This document shows positions 17,740 through 25,359 of a DNA stretch of 63,562 bases, piece by piece (the first letter of the stretch is position 1; every line of letters starts with the position of its first letter). Location: the NCBI GenBank assembly GCA_019322735.1, contig JAHWIG010000003.1:1-63562 (forward strand), given 5' to 3'. The position numbers and the translations under genes were made by a program. The stretch is from Candidatus Woesearchaeota archaeon. GTDB lineage: Archaea; Nanobdellota; Nanobdellia; Woesearchaeales; BS150m-G63. A model generated the notes under the pieces. The model was not told where the DNA came from and did no database searches. It saw only the letters and a list, made by a program, of their open reading frames with translations.

Positions 17740-17993
17740 CCAACTATCCACATTATTCCCAAATCAGTCCCAAAAAACGCCACCTCAGAACAACCCCACC
17801 CTCTAAAGATCAATTCCTAATCTATTCCCACACCATTCCCACCACAGTCCTAGTACATTCCCAACTCTTTCCCAACATAGTCCCAATAAATAATCTAATA
17901 TCCACCCTAACAATAAAATTAAGCAATTTAAAGCAATATATCATTCCCATTCCAGTCCCAATATATTCCCACCACAGTCCCAAATCTTTCCCA
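17740..17993 (+). repeat. Helically phased 11-bp TCCCA repeat arrays
   Basis: Fifteen 11-base units ending in TCCCA (variants TCCTA, ATCCA) are arranged in three clusters with exact 11-bp phasing: 17740-17772 (3 units), 17809-17885 (7 units) and 17939-17993 (5 units). The consensus is N5-(A/C/T)-(T/G)-TCCCA read as e.g. CACCATTCCCA, CCACAGTCCCA, AATCTTTCCCA. The array fills the space between two divergent promoters: the first cluster begins 8 bp from the methylase TATA and the last ends 5 bp before the TATA (17998-18007) of the coiled-coil gene at 18028. One-turn spacing means all cores face one side of the helix. Geometry recalls centromere or iteron sites bound cooperatively by a small DNA-binding protein. 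Confidence 0.9.
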
Positions 17994-17997
17994 AAAA

Positions 17998-18007
17998 TTT
18001 ATATATT
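17998..18007 (+). promoter_or_regulatory. TATA box of the leaderless coiled-coil gene
   Basis: TTTATATATT centred 26 bases before ATG 18028 predicts a transcript starting at or very near the start codon. The fifth unit of the last TCCCA cluster ends 5 bp upstream, over the expected BRE/TFB contact, so array binding should affect initiation. Confidence 0.6.
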
Positions 18008-18027
18008 AGCAGCAACTATTAACAAAT

Positions 18028-18678
18028 ATGGCATGGTTCAAAAAGAATTACGCAACAAAAGAAGATCTATTTGCACTGCATTCTTCATTAACAAATTCAT
18101 TTCAAAACGTAAAAGGCCACACTTCAAACATATTTGAATGGCTTAATTATTTCTTCCACAAATCACAGGAACATGAAAATTACCTCATAAACCAGAACAG
18201 ATTACTCGAGGAAATCAATCAAAAACTCTCAAATCCTGTGTTATCTAGGCAGGAAATAAGGAATCTTATCGACGAGCATTACACTGTAAAAGACTTGCTA
18301 AACAAGATAGATACATTCGATAATCAGATAGAAAACATAATGGATTCTCACCAACCTATGCACGACAAAATATCACAATTACATTCAAGGATAGAGAAGA
18401 TCGAATCCCCTCAATCACCGACTTTTAAGGAAAAATTGATTAAGAAAATAACTAAAAATTCAAAGACCTACGTAAAAAATCTAATCTTCTCTACAATACA
18501 TAAATATGAAAGCATATCCTCCTTAAAATTAAGGGAGATTGTCGTAGAGGAACAGGGATTATGCTCTAAGAGCTCATTTTATCGTCTATTAACAGAATTA
18601 GAAGAGTCTGGAGAAGTGGATGTAGCACGACAAGGAACAGAAAAACTCTACCTCAGCAAGCTTGTAAAACGCCATTAA
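18028..18678 (+). CDS. Coiled-coil protein with C-terminal winged helix (array-linked)
   Basis: Not matched to a named family. The 216 residues begin with 'MAWFKKNYATKEDLFALHSS', continue as an amphipathic/coiled-coil rod (about 25-135) and end in a winged-helix-like domain: 'TIHKYESISSLKLREIVVEE', then 'CSKSSFYRLLTELEESGEVD' with a recognition-helix pattern and a basic wing. Its promoter abuts the TCCCA array, so it is the first candidate for the array-binding protein and autoregulator. A similar but shorter-rod protein follows at 18739. Confidence 0.7.
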   Translation: MAWFKKNYATKEDLFALHSSLTNSFQNVKGHTSNIFEWLNYFFHKSQEHENYLINQNRLLEEINQKLSNPVLSRQEIRNLIDEHYTVKDLLNKIDTFDNQIENIMDSHQPMHDKISQLHSRIEKIESPQSPTFKEKLIKKITKNSKTYVKNLIFSTIHKYESISSLKLREIVVEEQGLCSKSSFYRLLTELEESGEVDVARQGTEKLYLSKLVKRH

Positions 18679-18738
18679 TTCTTTTTAGAAAACTTTTTAA
18701 ACAACCCAAACATAGATGATATTAATTAGAAATTAACA

Positions 18739-19299
18739 ATGGTAAAAAAACAAAAAAACGATGTTTCTCGTCGAGAAAACACTGAAAAAGACGATAAATT
18801 AAAGGCAACCTTTAATAAAATAAAAGAGGAATTTGAAGATCATCTTGACTCAATAAATGAGAATACAAATGAGATTCATTCTAATTACGAATATCTGTGC
18901 GAATTAGATTCAAAAATAGAAAAAGTAAATGAAAAATTAGAGGAGATAATGATGTTCATGCAGCATATGTCCAAGAAAAGTCCCAAGTCAAATAAACAAA
19001 AATTCACTATAAAACCACTGACGAGAAAAGAGCAGGAAATATTCCTTGGTTTATACACATTAGATCAGGATCAAGAGTCAGTTACGTATAATAAGCTGGC
19101 AAAATTTCTTTGTATAACCACTTACCTTACACAGAATTACATAACAAATCTAATTGAGAAAGGCATACCAATACAGAAGAGATATGCAGACAATGAAGTA
19201 AATCTGACTATTAACCCACAGTTCAGAGAACTACAGGCAAAAAACAATATAGTAAAAATAAATGAATCGGTTTCTAAACAAATAGCTTCTCAAAGATAG
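18739..19299 (+). CDS. Second coiled-coil/HTH protein
   Basis: The 186 residues share the design of the preceding gene: polar N-terminus, coiled coil (about 25-75, 'LCELDSKIEKVNEKLEEIMMF'), then an HTH-like region ('LTRKEQEIFLGLYTLD', 'VTYNKLAKFLCITTYLTQNYITNLIEKG'). TTTTTAAAC at about 18693 is a TATA candidate. It converges on xerA with a 120-bp gap. Probable DNA-binding protein of unknown function; not a recognisable toxin, antitoxin or ParB. Confidence 0.6.
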   Translation: MVKKQKNDVSRRENTEKDDKLKATFNKIKEEFEDHLDSINENTNEIHSNYEYLCELDSKIEKVNEKLEEIMMFMQHMSKKSPKSNKQKFTIKPLTRKEQEIFLGLYTLDQDQESVTYNKLAKFLCITTYLTQNYITNLIEKGIPIQKRYADNEVNLTINPQFRELQAKNNIVKINESVSKQIASQR

Positions 19300-19418
19300 A
19301 GATATTAATAGGGTTATTATATAAAAACTATCACAAAATATAGGTTATAGAATATAAGTAATTAAAAATACCCCTTAACAAAATAATGCTTAAAACATTT
19401 AAGCTTTAACTAAAACTT

Positions 19419-20228
19419 TTATAACTCATCTAAAGGGCTTCTCACCTTCTTGAGCTCTTCTTTGGAGATTCTAGTATATATCTGTGTTGTTTGCAGATTA
19501 GCATGACCCAGCAGCTCCTGTATCTTCCTGATATCAACACCAGCTTCAAGCAGATGCGTGGCAAAGCAATGCCTCAGAGTATGCGGGCTTACTTTCTTCT
19601 TGATTCCAGCAGATTTAGCCGCATTAGTTACAATCTTCCTGACATTCCTATCAGACATAACACCATTTGGTCCTGGAAAGGCATATTCTGACTCAAAACC
19701 CCTACTTCTAAAGTGGTTTTCTAGTTCTTTTGCTAATCTCTCAGATAATATAACCATTCTGTCCTTTCTTCCCTTCCCTCTACGTACCCAGGCAATCTTC
19801 TCATTAAATTCAAGATCATCCACTTTCATATTAATGCACTCACTCAATCTCAATCCAGAAGAATATAACATTTTTATGATTAGCTTACTCTTTTTATTAC
19901 TCGCTGATTCGATCAATCTACTGACTTCTTCTTTATTCAAAACAACAGGAAGCTTTTTATCTATCTTAGGGGTTCTTAATGTTACAATGCCTTTTTTCAA
20001 AACTTCATCATAAAAGAACTTTAATGCAGCTTTTACTAATCCAACAGATGCGGCAGAATATTTCTTATTGCTCAAAAGATGCACAATATATTTTCGGATA
20101 TCATCTTCAACAATATCATCTACATCTTTTTGGATATACTTCAGAAATAGCTTATTGTAGTACATATATGCCTTTACAGTTTGCTCAGAAAATCCCCTTA
20201 AACTCAATTCTGTCAGTAATTTTTCCAT
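19419..20228 (-). CDS. xerA: XerA tyrosine recombinase
   Basis: A 269-residue recombinase with the SAM-like core-binding domain (1-85) and catalytic domain with the full set Arg127 ('SGLRLSE'), Lys152, His216-x2-Arg219 ('HTLRHCFATHLLE'), His242 ('LLGHANLQTT') and Tyr251 ('IYTR'). Size and sequence fit archaeal XerA, which resolves chromosome dimers at dif, rather than a large viral integrase. A perfect 28-bp dif-type inverted site lies 25 bp upstream of the start, and no gene for a mobile element is adjacent. Confidence 0.92.
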   Translation of the reverse strand: MEKLLTELSLRGFSEQTVKAYMYYNKLFLKYIQKDVDDIVEDDIRKYIVHLLSNKKYSAASVGLVKAALKFFYDEVLKKGIVTLRTPKIDKKLPVVLNKEEVSRLIESASNKKSKLIIKMLYSSGLRLSECINMKVDDLEFNEKIAWVRRGKGRKDRMVILSERLAKELENHFRSRGFESEYAFPGPNGVMSDRNVRKIVTNAAKSAGIKKKVSPHTLRHCFATHLLEAGVDIRKIQELLGHANLQTTQIYTRISKEELKKVRSPLDEL

Positions 20229-20253
20229 TATTAACCTCTTTTGTGCTTAAATT

Positions 20254-20281
20254 AGTTCCTATAATGTACCTTATAGGAACT
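20254..20281. other. Candidate dif site at the xerA promoter
   Basis: Two perfect 11-bp arms, AGTTCCTATAA (20254-20264) and TTATAGGAACT (20271-20281), flank a 6-bp centre TGTACC. This 11-6-11 arrangement is that of Xer recombination sites, and Xer arms commonly contain TATAA next to the crossover. The minus-strand TATA candidate of xerA (about 20282-20291) lies beside it, so XerA binding would also cover its own transcription start. Confidence 0.7.
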
Positions 20282-20290
20282 TTTATATAA

Positions 20291-20621
20291 ATTTTACCTT
20301 AAAATGAGTTGTTTTGTGCTTAAACCCCCTTACTTTACTATAATCTAATCAAAAACACCTAGTTTTTGTAAAAAATAAGTAAAACTAAGAGATGTCAAAA
20401 AATAACAAAGTATCAAAAAACAAAAAAACACCCATTTTTCTTCATTTTTTATTAAAATAAATAATTTAATCTTTGCTTAAAAGTTTTAGTCTTACCACAA
20501 ATTCTCTAAATTATATAGTCTGTAATAGTTTCAATATATCATATATATCATAGAATATACTACAAATCATAATTTATTTATACTACCTAATCATTAGTTA
20601 AATAAAATAAGGTGATTTAAA
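20291..20621. other. AT-rich gene-free stretch upstream of xerA and the secreted-protein gene
   Basis: About 330 bp with no credible gene. It is very AT-rich with oligo-A/T tracts and ends with the AAGGTGAT ribosome-binding site of the following gene. It holds one copy of TTTGTGCTTAA (20313-20323) followed by ACCCCC; related copies lie at 20240-20250 and 17693-17703. I see no tRNA, snoRNA box pair or array in it. Confidence 0.5.
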
Positions 20622-21419
20622 ATAAAAAAAGAGCACTCATACGGAATTCTTGCAATTGTTGCCATAGTAGCAATAGTCGCATTATTTAATCTATCTTCTA
20701 CAAAAGTTATTACAACTACTGAAAGTTCTATTGAAGAATCAAGTGATTTAGTTGGTGAAGCATTTAAGGGATCTAAAAAGGATAGGAATCTAAATATCAA
20801 GGGGTCATGTGTTCCAGATAGTTGTTCTACAGCATATTATGTCAATAGTTCCTATTGTTATATTAATGATGCTGGATCCTGTGCAGGTTATGTTCAATGT
20901 GTGAATGATGATAATCTGAGTTCATATAATATTAGTTGTATAAGTGGTGGTAGTAAAGTTATTTGTTCTGAGCTTAACAGACAAGGTTATTTGTCTTTTG
21001 ATGATATGATGGCTAGTAAAACGTTTGCCAATGAACGAATTAATAAATTTACTACTCTTGGTTATCATTATTGGGCTAAGCCCCTTGTTAAAGTCATGCA
21101 GAGATCATCAGAAATAACAGACCTAGTCGAACCATTAGGACTTGCATGGGGCAAACACATGTCATATGAGATGGGAATGGGATTAAAAGATGATTCTCTA
21201 GGGAAATTAATATCTGAGATTGGAGTACCAGAAAGCCAATCACTGGGACTATGGTTAACAAAAAATAAGTTAGTAGATTCAAGGATTAGTGAAGAAAAAA
21301 TTGAGGAGTTAGCAAAGAAATACTTGACAGATTTATTTGAAGGTAGTGAAGAAGAAGTTAAACAAAAGATAAAAACAAGATTACCAAACTTCTTCAAAGA
21401 AGTTAAACCGATGAATTAA
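20622..21419 (+). CDS. Secreted Cys-containing protein with apparent ATA start
   Basis: The frame is open from 20616 and reads (M)KKEHSYGILAIVAIVALFNLSS, a clean exported N-terminus with one hydrophobic segment, then a region with eight cysteines (residues ~65-115) and a helical C-terminal half. A GGTGAT ribosome-binding site at 20611-20616 sits 5 bases before ATA 20622, the expected start; the first ATG is not until within residue ~94, after the signal and Cys region. Either ATA is used or the base is a mutation or sequence error. Length from 20622 is 265 residues; function unknown. Confidence 0.6.
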   Translation: MKKEHSYGILAIVAIVAIVALFNLSSTKVITTTESSIEESSDLVGEAFKGSKKDRNLNIKGSCVPDSCSTAYYVNSSYCYINDAGSCAGYVQCVNDDNLSSYNISCISGGSKVICSELNRQGYLSFDDMMASKTFANERINKFTTLGYHYWAKPLVKVMQRSSEITDLVEPLGLAWGKHMSYEMGMGLKDDSLGKLISEIGVPESQSLGLWLTKNKLVDSRISEEKIEELAKKYLTDLFEGSEEEVKQKIKTRLPNFFKEVKPMN

Positions 21420-21450
21420 AATGAAAAAAGAGAATATTATTTCTTAGAAA

Positions 21451-22112
21451 TCATCCAACATAACTCAAAGTCTTCCTGTCTTGCTGTTTTTGTGCAGCAA
21501 CACCCTTTTCCATCAGATTTCTTAATTTATTCTCAAATTCTTCTGCTTGTTTTAACAATGGTTTATAATCAACATTTAATCCAAGATATTTATCTATTCT
21601 GCAAATAAACAAGTCAATGAAATATTATCTTTTGCTGTAACCATGAGTGCAGATGTTATCCCCATTATAATGCCTTCTTTTAATGGCTGTACATCAATCT
21701 TCTGTAACTTACTCTTTAACTTATCTTTATTAACATAGTAAAATACTTTAGACTCACCAGTCATTGTTGGAGATCCAACACCTTCTAAGCTTATTATCTC
21801 CTTAGACCCTAACTCTTTCGCAAGATTAAGTATAAATTCAGCAGCCTTCCATTCAACACCGGATGAGCCTGATATAGAATGAATAATAACAAGATTATTC
21901 TCTTTATTATAGAAAATTCCAATTGGATTTACAATCTTTTCCCCATGAATTGCAATAGTTGCAGGCAAATCTTCAAACCAATATCTCCCAATTAATTCAC
22001 AATCAAGATGATCAATAAGGTATTCAGTGGCAATAGTTCCAATTAAACCAAAACCAGGAAACCCCTCTATAATCAGTGGATTTTTTGGTTTTTTCTTAAG
22101 ATTAAGTTTCAT
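21451..22112 (-). pseudogene. PAC2-family (proteasome assembly chaperone-like) gene, interrupted
   Basis: From ATG 22110-22112 (after GAGGTGA) the product matches archaeal PAC2 proteins: 'LIIEGFPGFGLIGTIATEYLI', 'IIHSISGSSG', 'EIISLEGVGSP', 'GIIMGITSALM'. It stops at 21594 after 'LTCLFAE'. A different frame continues at once as 'IDKYLGLNVDYKPLLKQAEE' and ends '...DRKTLSYVG' at 21451, which is the normal PAC2 C-terminus. What is missing is the usual 'T-h-x-x-x-P-D-x-x-A-A' stretch of about 17 residues, so an out-of-frame deletion of roughly 50 bp split the gene (or the assembly lost it). Confidence 0.7.
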
Positions 22113-22181
22113 ATTCACCTCTTCTTAATTTCAAACACTTTACAAGATATATAAATCTTTCTGAACAAGTAAAAACCAACT

Positions 22182-22361
22182 CTATTTCTTCTTAGATTTT
22201 CTCTTGGCAAACTTTCCGGTTAATAGTTTTGGTAAACTCTTTGCCATTTTAATAAAAGAGGCATTATCTTTCTTCAATTGCTCTTTTGTCCAGATTTTTT
22301 TCTTTTCCAGTTCTTTTGCCTTTTTTAACGCTTTTTTTACGTCTTCTTTCAAATTATTCAC
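22182..22361 (-). CDS. Small basic protein downstream of aIF2-gamma
   Basis: A 59-residue Lys-rich frame starting at GTG 22359-22361, overlapping the aIF2-gamma stop by 8 bases: 'MNNLKEDVKKALKKAKELEK' then 'KKIWTKEQLKKDNASFIKMA' and ending 'FAKRKSKKK'. The translational overlap and good amphipathic helix pattern favour a real gene. It could bind RNA or the ribosome; no family recognised. Confidence 0.5.
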   Translation of the reverse strand: MNNLKEDVKKALKKAKELEKKKIWTKEQLKKDNASFIKMAKSLPKLLTGKFAKRKSKKK

Positions 22362-23598
22362 CCCTTATTATCCCATAACCAATCAATCTAAATCTAGTTC
22401 CAACCATTCTGGATATTGTGACTCTTGATCCCATCCCTGCACATACTGGCAACTTTAATCTTGCCTTGAATCCATTTTTCTTCAACTCATTAACAACCCC
22501 AGCAGTAACAGCTGAATTTACATTAAACATCAATGCCTCATTCATCTTTATTGGATCAACCTTTAATTCTTCTTCTGTTCCAACTACTCTTTCTAATAAT
22601 TTTGATTCAAGATGCAATTCATACCATACTTGTGGCATTTTTCCTGGAACCCCTACAACATTCCCACTTAAATTATCTGATTTTACAATAACAGGATCAA
22701 GTAATGTAGATATTGCAATAGATCCACCAGGATGGGCTTCTTTTATCTTATTCTCTCCACTCATCAATCCCTTTATCTTTGTCTTGATAGGCACCCATAT
22801 CTTTTTATTGTGTTCTTCTTTACTTCTTCCAGGCAGAATTTCTATTTCATCTCCCTCCTTCAATATACCTTCTTTTACTGCTCCACCAAGAACACCTCCA
22901 AGAAGTTTTTTAGGTTCAGTTCCTGGTTTATTGATATCAAATGATCTTACAACAAACATAATTGGTGATTTTTTCTTATCCCTTTTTGGGGTTGGTATGT
23001 GTTTCTCTATTGTTTCAATAAGATAATCAATATTTGTAGAAAATTGAGCAGAAATTGGTATGATTGGTGCATCTTTGTAAGGGGTTTTCTTCAAAAATTC
23101 TCTTACCTCTTTGTAATTATTTAATGCTTCTTCCTCTGAAACCAAATCAATCTTATTCTGAACAATAATAACATTCTTTATACCTATGATTTCTAATGCC
23201 ATTAAATGTTCCCTTGTCTGTAGTTGAGGGCAGGGTTCATTTGCAGAAACAAGCAATAAAGCACCATCCATAACATTTGCTCCGCTTAACATGGTTGCCA
23301 TCAAACTCTCATGCCCAGGAGCATCAACAAAAGAAACAGTCCTCAATACTTTTGTCTTTGACTTGCAATTATCACATTTATCTTTAACAGTATATGCCTT
23401 TCCTCCCTTGCATTTTGTGCATTTTTTGAAAGAAGTATTTGCATAACCAAGCCGTATAGTAATCCCTTTTTTCAATTCTTCAGAATGAGTATCTGTCCAC
23501 TTCCCACTAAGTCTCTCAGTCAGTGTTGTCTTTCCATGATCAACATGCCCAACTAATCCAATATTAATTTCTGGTTGTGATTCTTTTGTTTTCTTCAC
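22354..23598 (-). CDS. eif2g: Translation initiation factor aIF2 gamma subunit
   Basis: The GTPase of the initiator-tRNA carrier aIF2. G motifs: 'GLVGHVDHGKTTLTERLSG' (G1), 'DAPGHESLMATM' (G3) and 'VQNKIDLV' (G4); a zinc-knuckle with 'CTKCKGG...CDNCKSK' follows the switch region as in archaeal gamma subunits. Start is GTG at 23598. It lies 5 bp downstream of S6e, an order conserved in archaea. Confidence 0.95.
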   Translation of the reverse strand: MKKTKESQPEINIGLVGHVDHGKTTLTERLSGKWTDTHSEELKKGITIRLGYANTSFKKCTKCKGGKAYTVKDKCDNCKSKTKVLRTVSFVDAPGHESLMATMLSGANVMDGALLLVSANEPCPQLQTREHLMALEIIGIKNVIIVQNKIDLVSEEEALNNYKEVREFLKKTPYKDAPIIPISAQFSTNIDYLIETIEKHIPTPKRDKKKSPIMFVVRSFDINKPGTEPKKLLGGVLGGAVKEGILKEGDEIEILPGRSKEEHNKKIWVPIKTKIKGLMSGENKIKEAHPGGSIAISTLLDPVIVKSDNLSGNVVGVPGKMPQVWYELHLESKLLERVVGTEEELKVDPIKMNEALMFNVNSAVTAGVVNELKKNGFKARLKLPVCAGMGSRVTISRMVGTRFRLIGYGIIRGE

Positions 23599-23603
23599 GA
23601 TTT

Positions 23604-24248
23604 TTATTTTTCCTCAGGCTTCTTTTCTTCTTCTTTCTTTTCCTTAGGCTCTGGCTTTTCTTTTTCCTCTGCTTTCTCTTCCTTTTTCACTTCCCTCTTA
23701 GGTTTCTTTTCTGTCTCTGCTTTTTTTTCTTCTTCAGGTTTCTCTTCTTTAGGTGTTTCTTCTTTAGCTTCTTCAGTTGGTTTCACTTCTTCCTTGTTTT
23801 GCGAAGCAGAATCTTGAAGACCTTTTTTGTCTTCTTGTGGTTTTTCTTCAGCCTTACCTTCTTCTGCAGGTTTTGCTTCTCCAGAATCTAATTTAGCCTT
23901 GCCATAGGTTATTATCTTAAGATTTATCTGACTGGTTTTCTGTCCAATTGTATTTCCTCTTACAGTCTTTCTCTGTCTTTGACCCTTTCTCTTTCTCTTG
24001 GCTCCAACACCGCTAACAATCAGTATCTTTTTCATTCCTACTCCGTCAAGATCTTTTCTCATAGGAAATCCAGAACTATCACTACCACCAGTTATCTTAA
24101 ATTCATATCCATTTAAACCAAATAAATCTCCTTTTAATTTATCTCCAATCATTTTACCTAAGAAGACTTCTGCTTCAGCTTCCTTAACTTCTCGCTGATA
24201 ACATTTGCCAGTCTTAGGGTCAGCTAAAACTAATTTATAATCTGTCAT
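23604..24248 (-). CDS. rps6e: Ribosomal protein S6e with charged extension
   Basis: Residues 1-~125 match S6e ('MTDYKLVLADPKTGKCYQRE', 'LNGYEFKITGGSDSSGFPMR', 'GVGAKRKRKGQRQRKTVRG'). About 90 further residues are Lys/Glu/Pro repeats that include 'KKGLQDSASQNKEE', shared with the L1 extension. GGAGGT precedes the ATG. The promoter region is shared with the divergent NSUN-type gene. Confidence 0.94.
   Translation of the reverse strand: MTDYKLVLADPKTGKCYQREVKEAEAEVFLGKMIGDKLKGDLFGLNGYEFKITGGSDSSGFPMRKDLDGVGMKKILIVSGVGAKRKRKGQRQRKTVRGNTIGQKTSQINLKIITYGKAKLDSGEAKPAEEGKAEEKPQEDKKGLQDSASQNKEEVKPTEEAKEETPKEEKPEEEKKAETEKKPKREVKKEEKAEEKEKPEPKEKKEEEKKPEEK
23791..23846 (-). repeat. Hairpin element inside the S6e extension
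   Basis: Companion of the L1 copy, with CTTGAAGAC (23813-23821), a 7-base loop and GTCTTCTTG (23829-23837). The same arms appear in the intergenic hairpin at 52033-52054. Translated in frame as 'DKKGLQDSASQNKE'. Confidence 0.7.
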
Positions 24249-24361
24249 ATTCCGACCTCCCGAGGTTTGTTTACCTCAGCACAAGCATATTAATGAAAAA
24301 CAAGGGCATCATTTATAAATGTTATGTAAAATCTTTTATACCTAATAATATTACTAAGAAC

Positions 24362-25312
24362 ATGTCAAAAAGAATTATGGATGTAGAGGAAGCAAATATA
24401 AAAGAAAAATTTGCTGAAAGATATAAATCATTACTTGGAAAAGAATATGATACTTTTATAGAGTATTCTTTAACATTTCCAAGAAGAAGTCTTAGGGTAA
24501 ACACCATAAAAATATCTATATCAGAATTAAAAAAACGATTAGAAAAAAGATGGGAACTAACTCAAATTCCTTGGTGCAAAGAAGGATTTTGGATAAAGCA
24601 TATAAAAGGAGAAAGAAGGGATATAGGAAATCTAATAGAACATCAACTTGGTTATTTCCATGTACAGGAATCTGCTTCAATGATTCCCCCTTTAGTATTA
24701 GATCCAAAACCAAATGAATTGATTCTTGATATGTGCGCATCTCCTGGATCAAAATCAACACAGATTGCAATAAGGATGAAAAACAAAGGGCTATTGATAA
24801 CAAACGATTACAAAGGGATGCGCCTCAAGCCATTGGGAATAAATTTACAAAAAGCAGGATTAACCAATACAATAACAACATTAATGGATGGAAATCGATT
24901 CAAAGGGTTTCAATTTGACCGAATCCTAGTGGATGCTCCATGTTCTGGAACAGGGACAATAAGGAAAAGTCTGAAAACCCTGAGAATATGGAACCCCAAC
25001 ATGATCGGAAGATTATGCATGACACAAAAGAGTCTAATAAATAATGCATTTAACAATCTCAAGAAAGGGGGAATTCTTGTATACAGTACATGTAGTATGG
25101 AACCAGAAGAAAATGAAGAAGTTGTTTCTTATTTACTTGAGAAATACGATAATGCCAAAATACAAGAGATAGTTCTGCCAATAAATAGAAGTAAACCAAT
25201 AAGATCTTTCAATAATAAAAAATATCACAAAGAGATAAGTAAGTGTTTGAGAATTTGGCCACAGGATAATGATACAGAAGGATTTTTTATCGCAAAAATT
25301 AAAAAAACCTAA
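24362..25312 (+). CDS. NOL1/NOP2/Sun-type RNA m5C methyltransferase
   Basis: Methylates C5 of cytosine in tRNA or rRNA. The SAM site 'LILDMCASPGSKSTQIA', motif IV 'VDAPCSGTGTIRKS' and motif VI 'YSTCSMEPEENEEVV' give both catalytic cysteines. The frame opens at 24293, but promoter-like TTATAAA (about 24312) and CTTTTATACC (about 24332) support ATG 24362 (MSKRIMDVEE), giving 316 residues. Confidence 0.9.
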   Translation: MSKRIMDVEEANIKEKFAERYKSLLGKEYDTFIEYSLTFPRRSLRVNTIKISISELKKRLEKRWELTQIPWCKEGFWIKHIKGERRDIGNLIEHQLGYFHVQESASMIPPLVLDPKPNELILDMCASPGSKSTQIAIRMKNKGLLITNDYKGMRLKPLGINLQKAGLTNTITTLMDGNRFKGFQFDRILVDAPCSGTGTIRKSLKTLRIWNPNMIGRLCMTQKSLINNAFNNLKKGGILVYSTCSMEPEENEEVVSYLLEKYDNAKIQEIVLPINRSKPIRSFNNKKYHKEISKCLRIWPQDNDTEGFFIAKIKKT

Positions 25313-25359
25313 CATTTTTATAGTCTAATAGTATCCAATTATTAAAAAGAGGTTGATGA

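Noticed and set aside
17740..17993. CRISPR array
   Set aside because: Units are 11 bp with no long conserved repeat or unique spacers, and no cas genes are nearby.
19419..20228. Integrase of a provirus
   Set aside because: No structural or replication virus genes, no tRNA attachment site next to it, and the size and dif-like site fit XerA.
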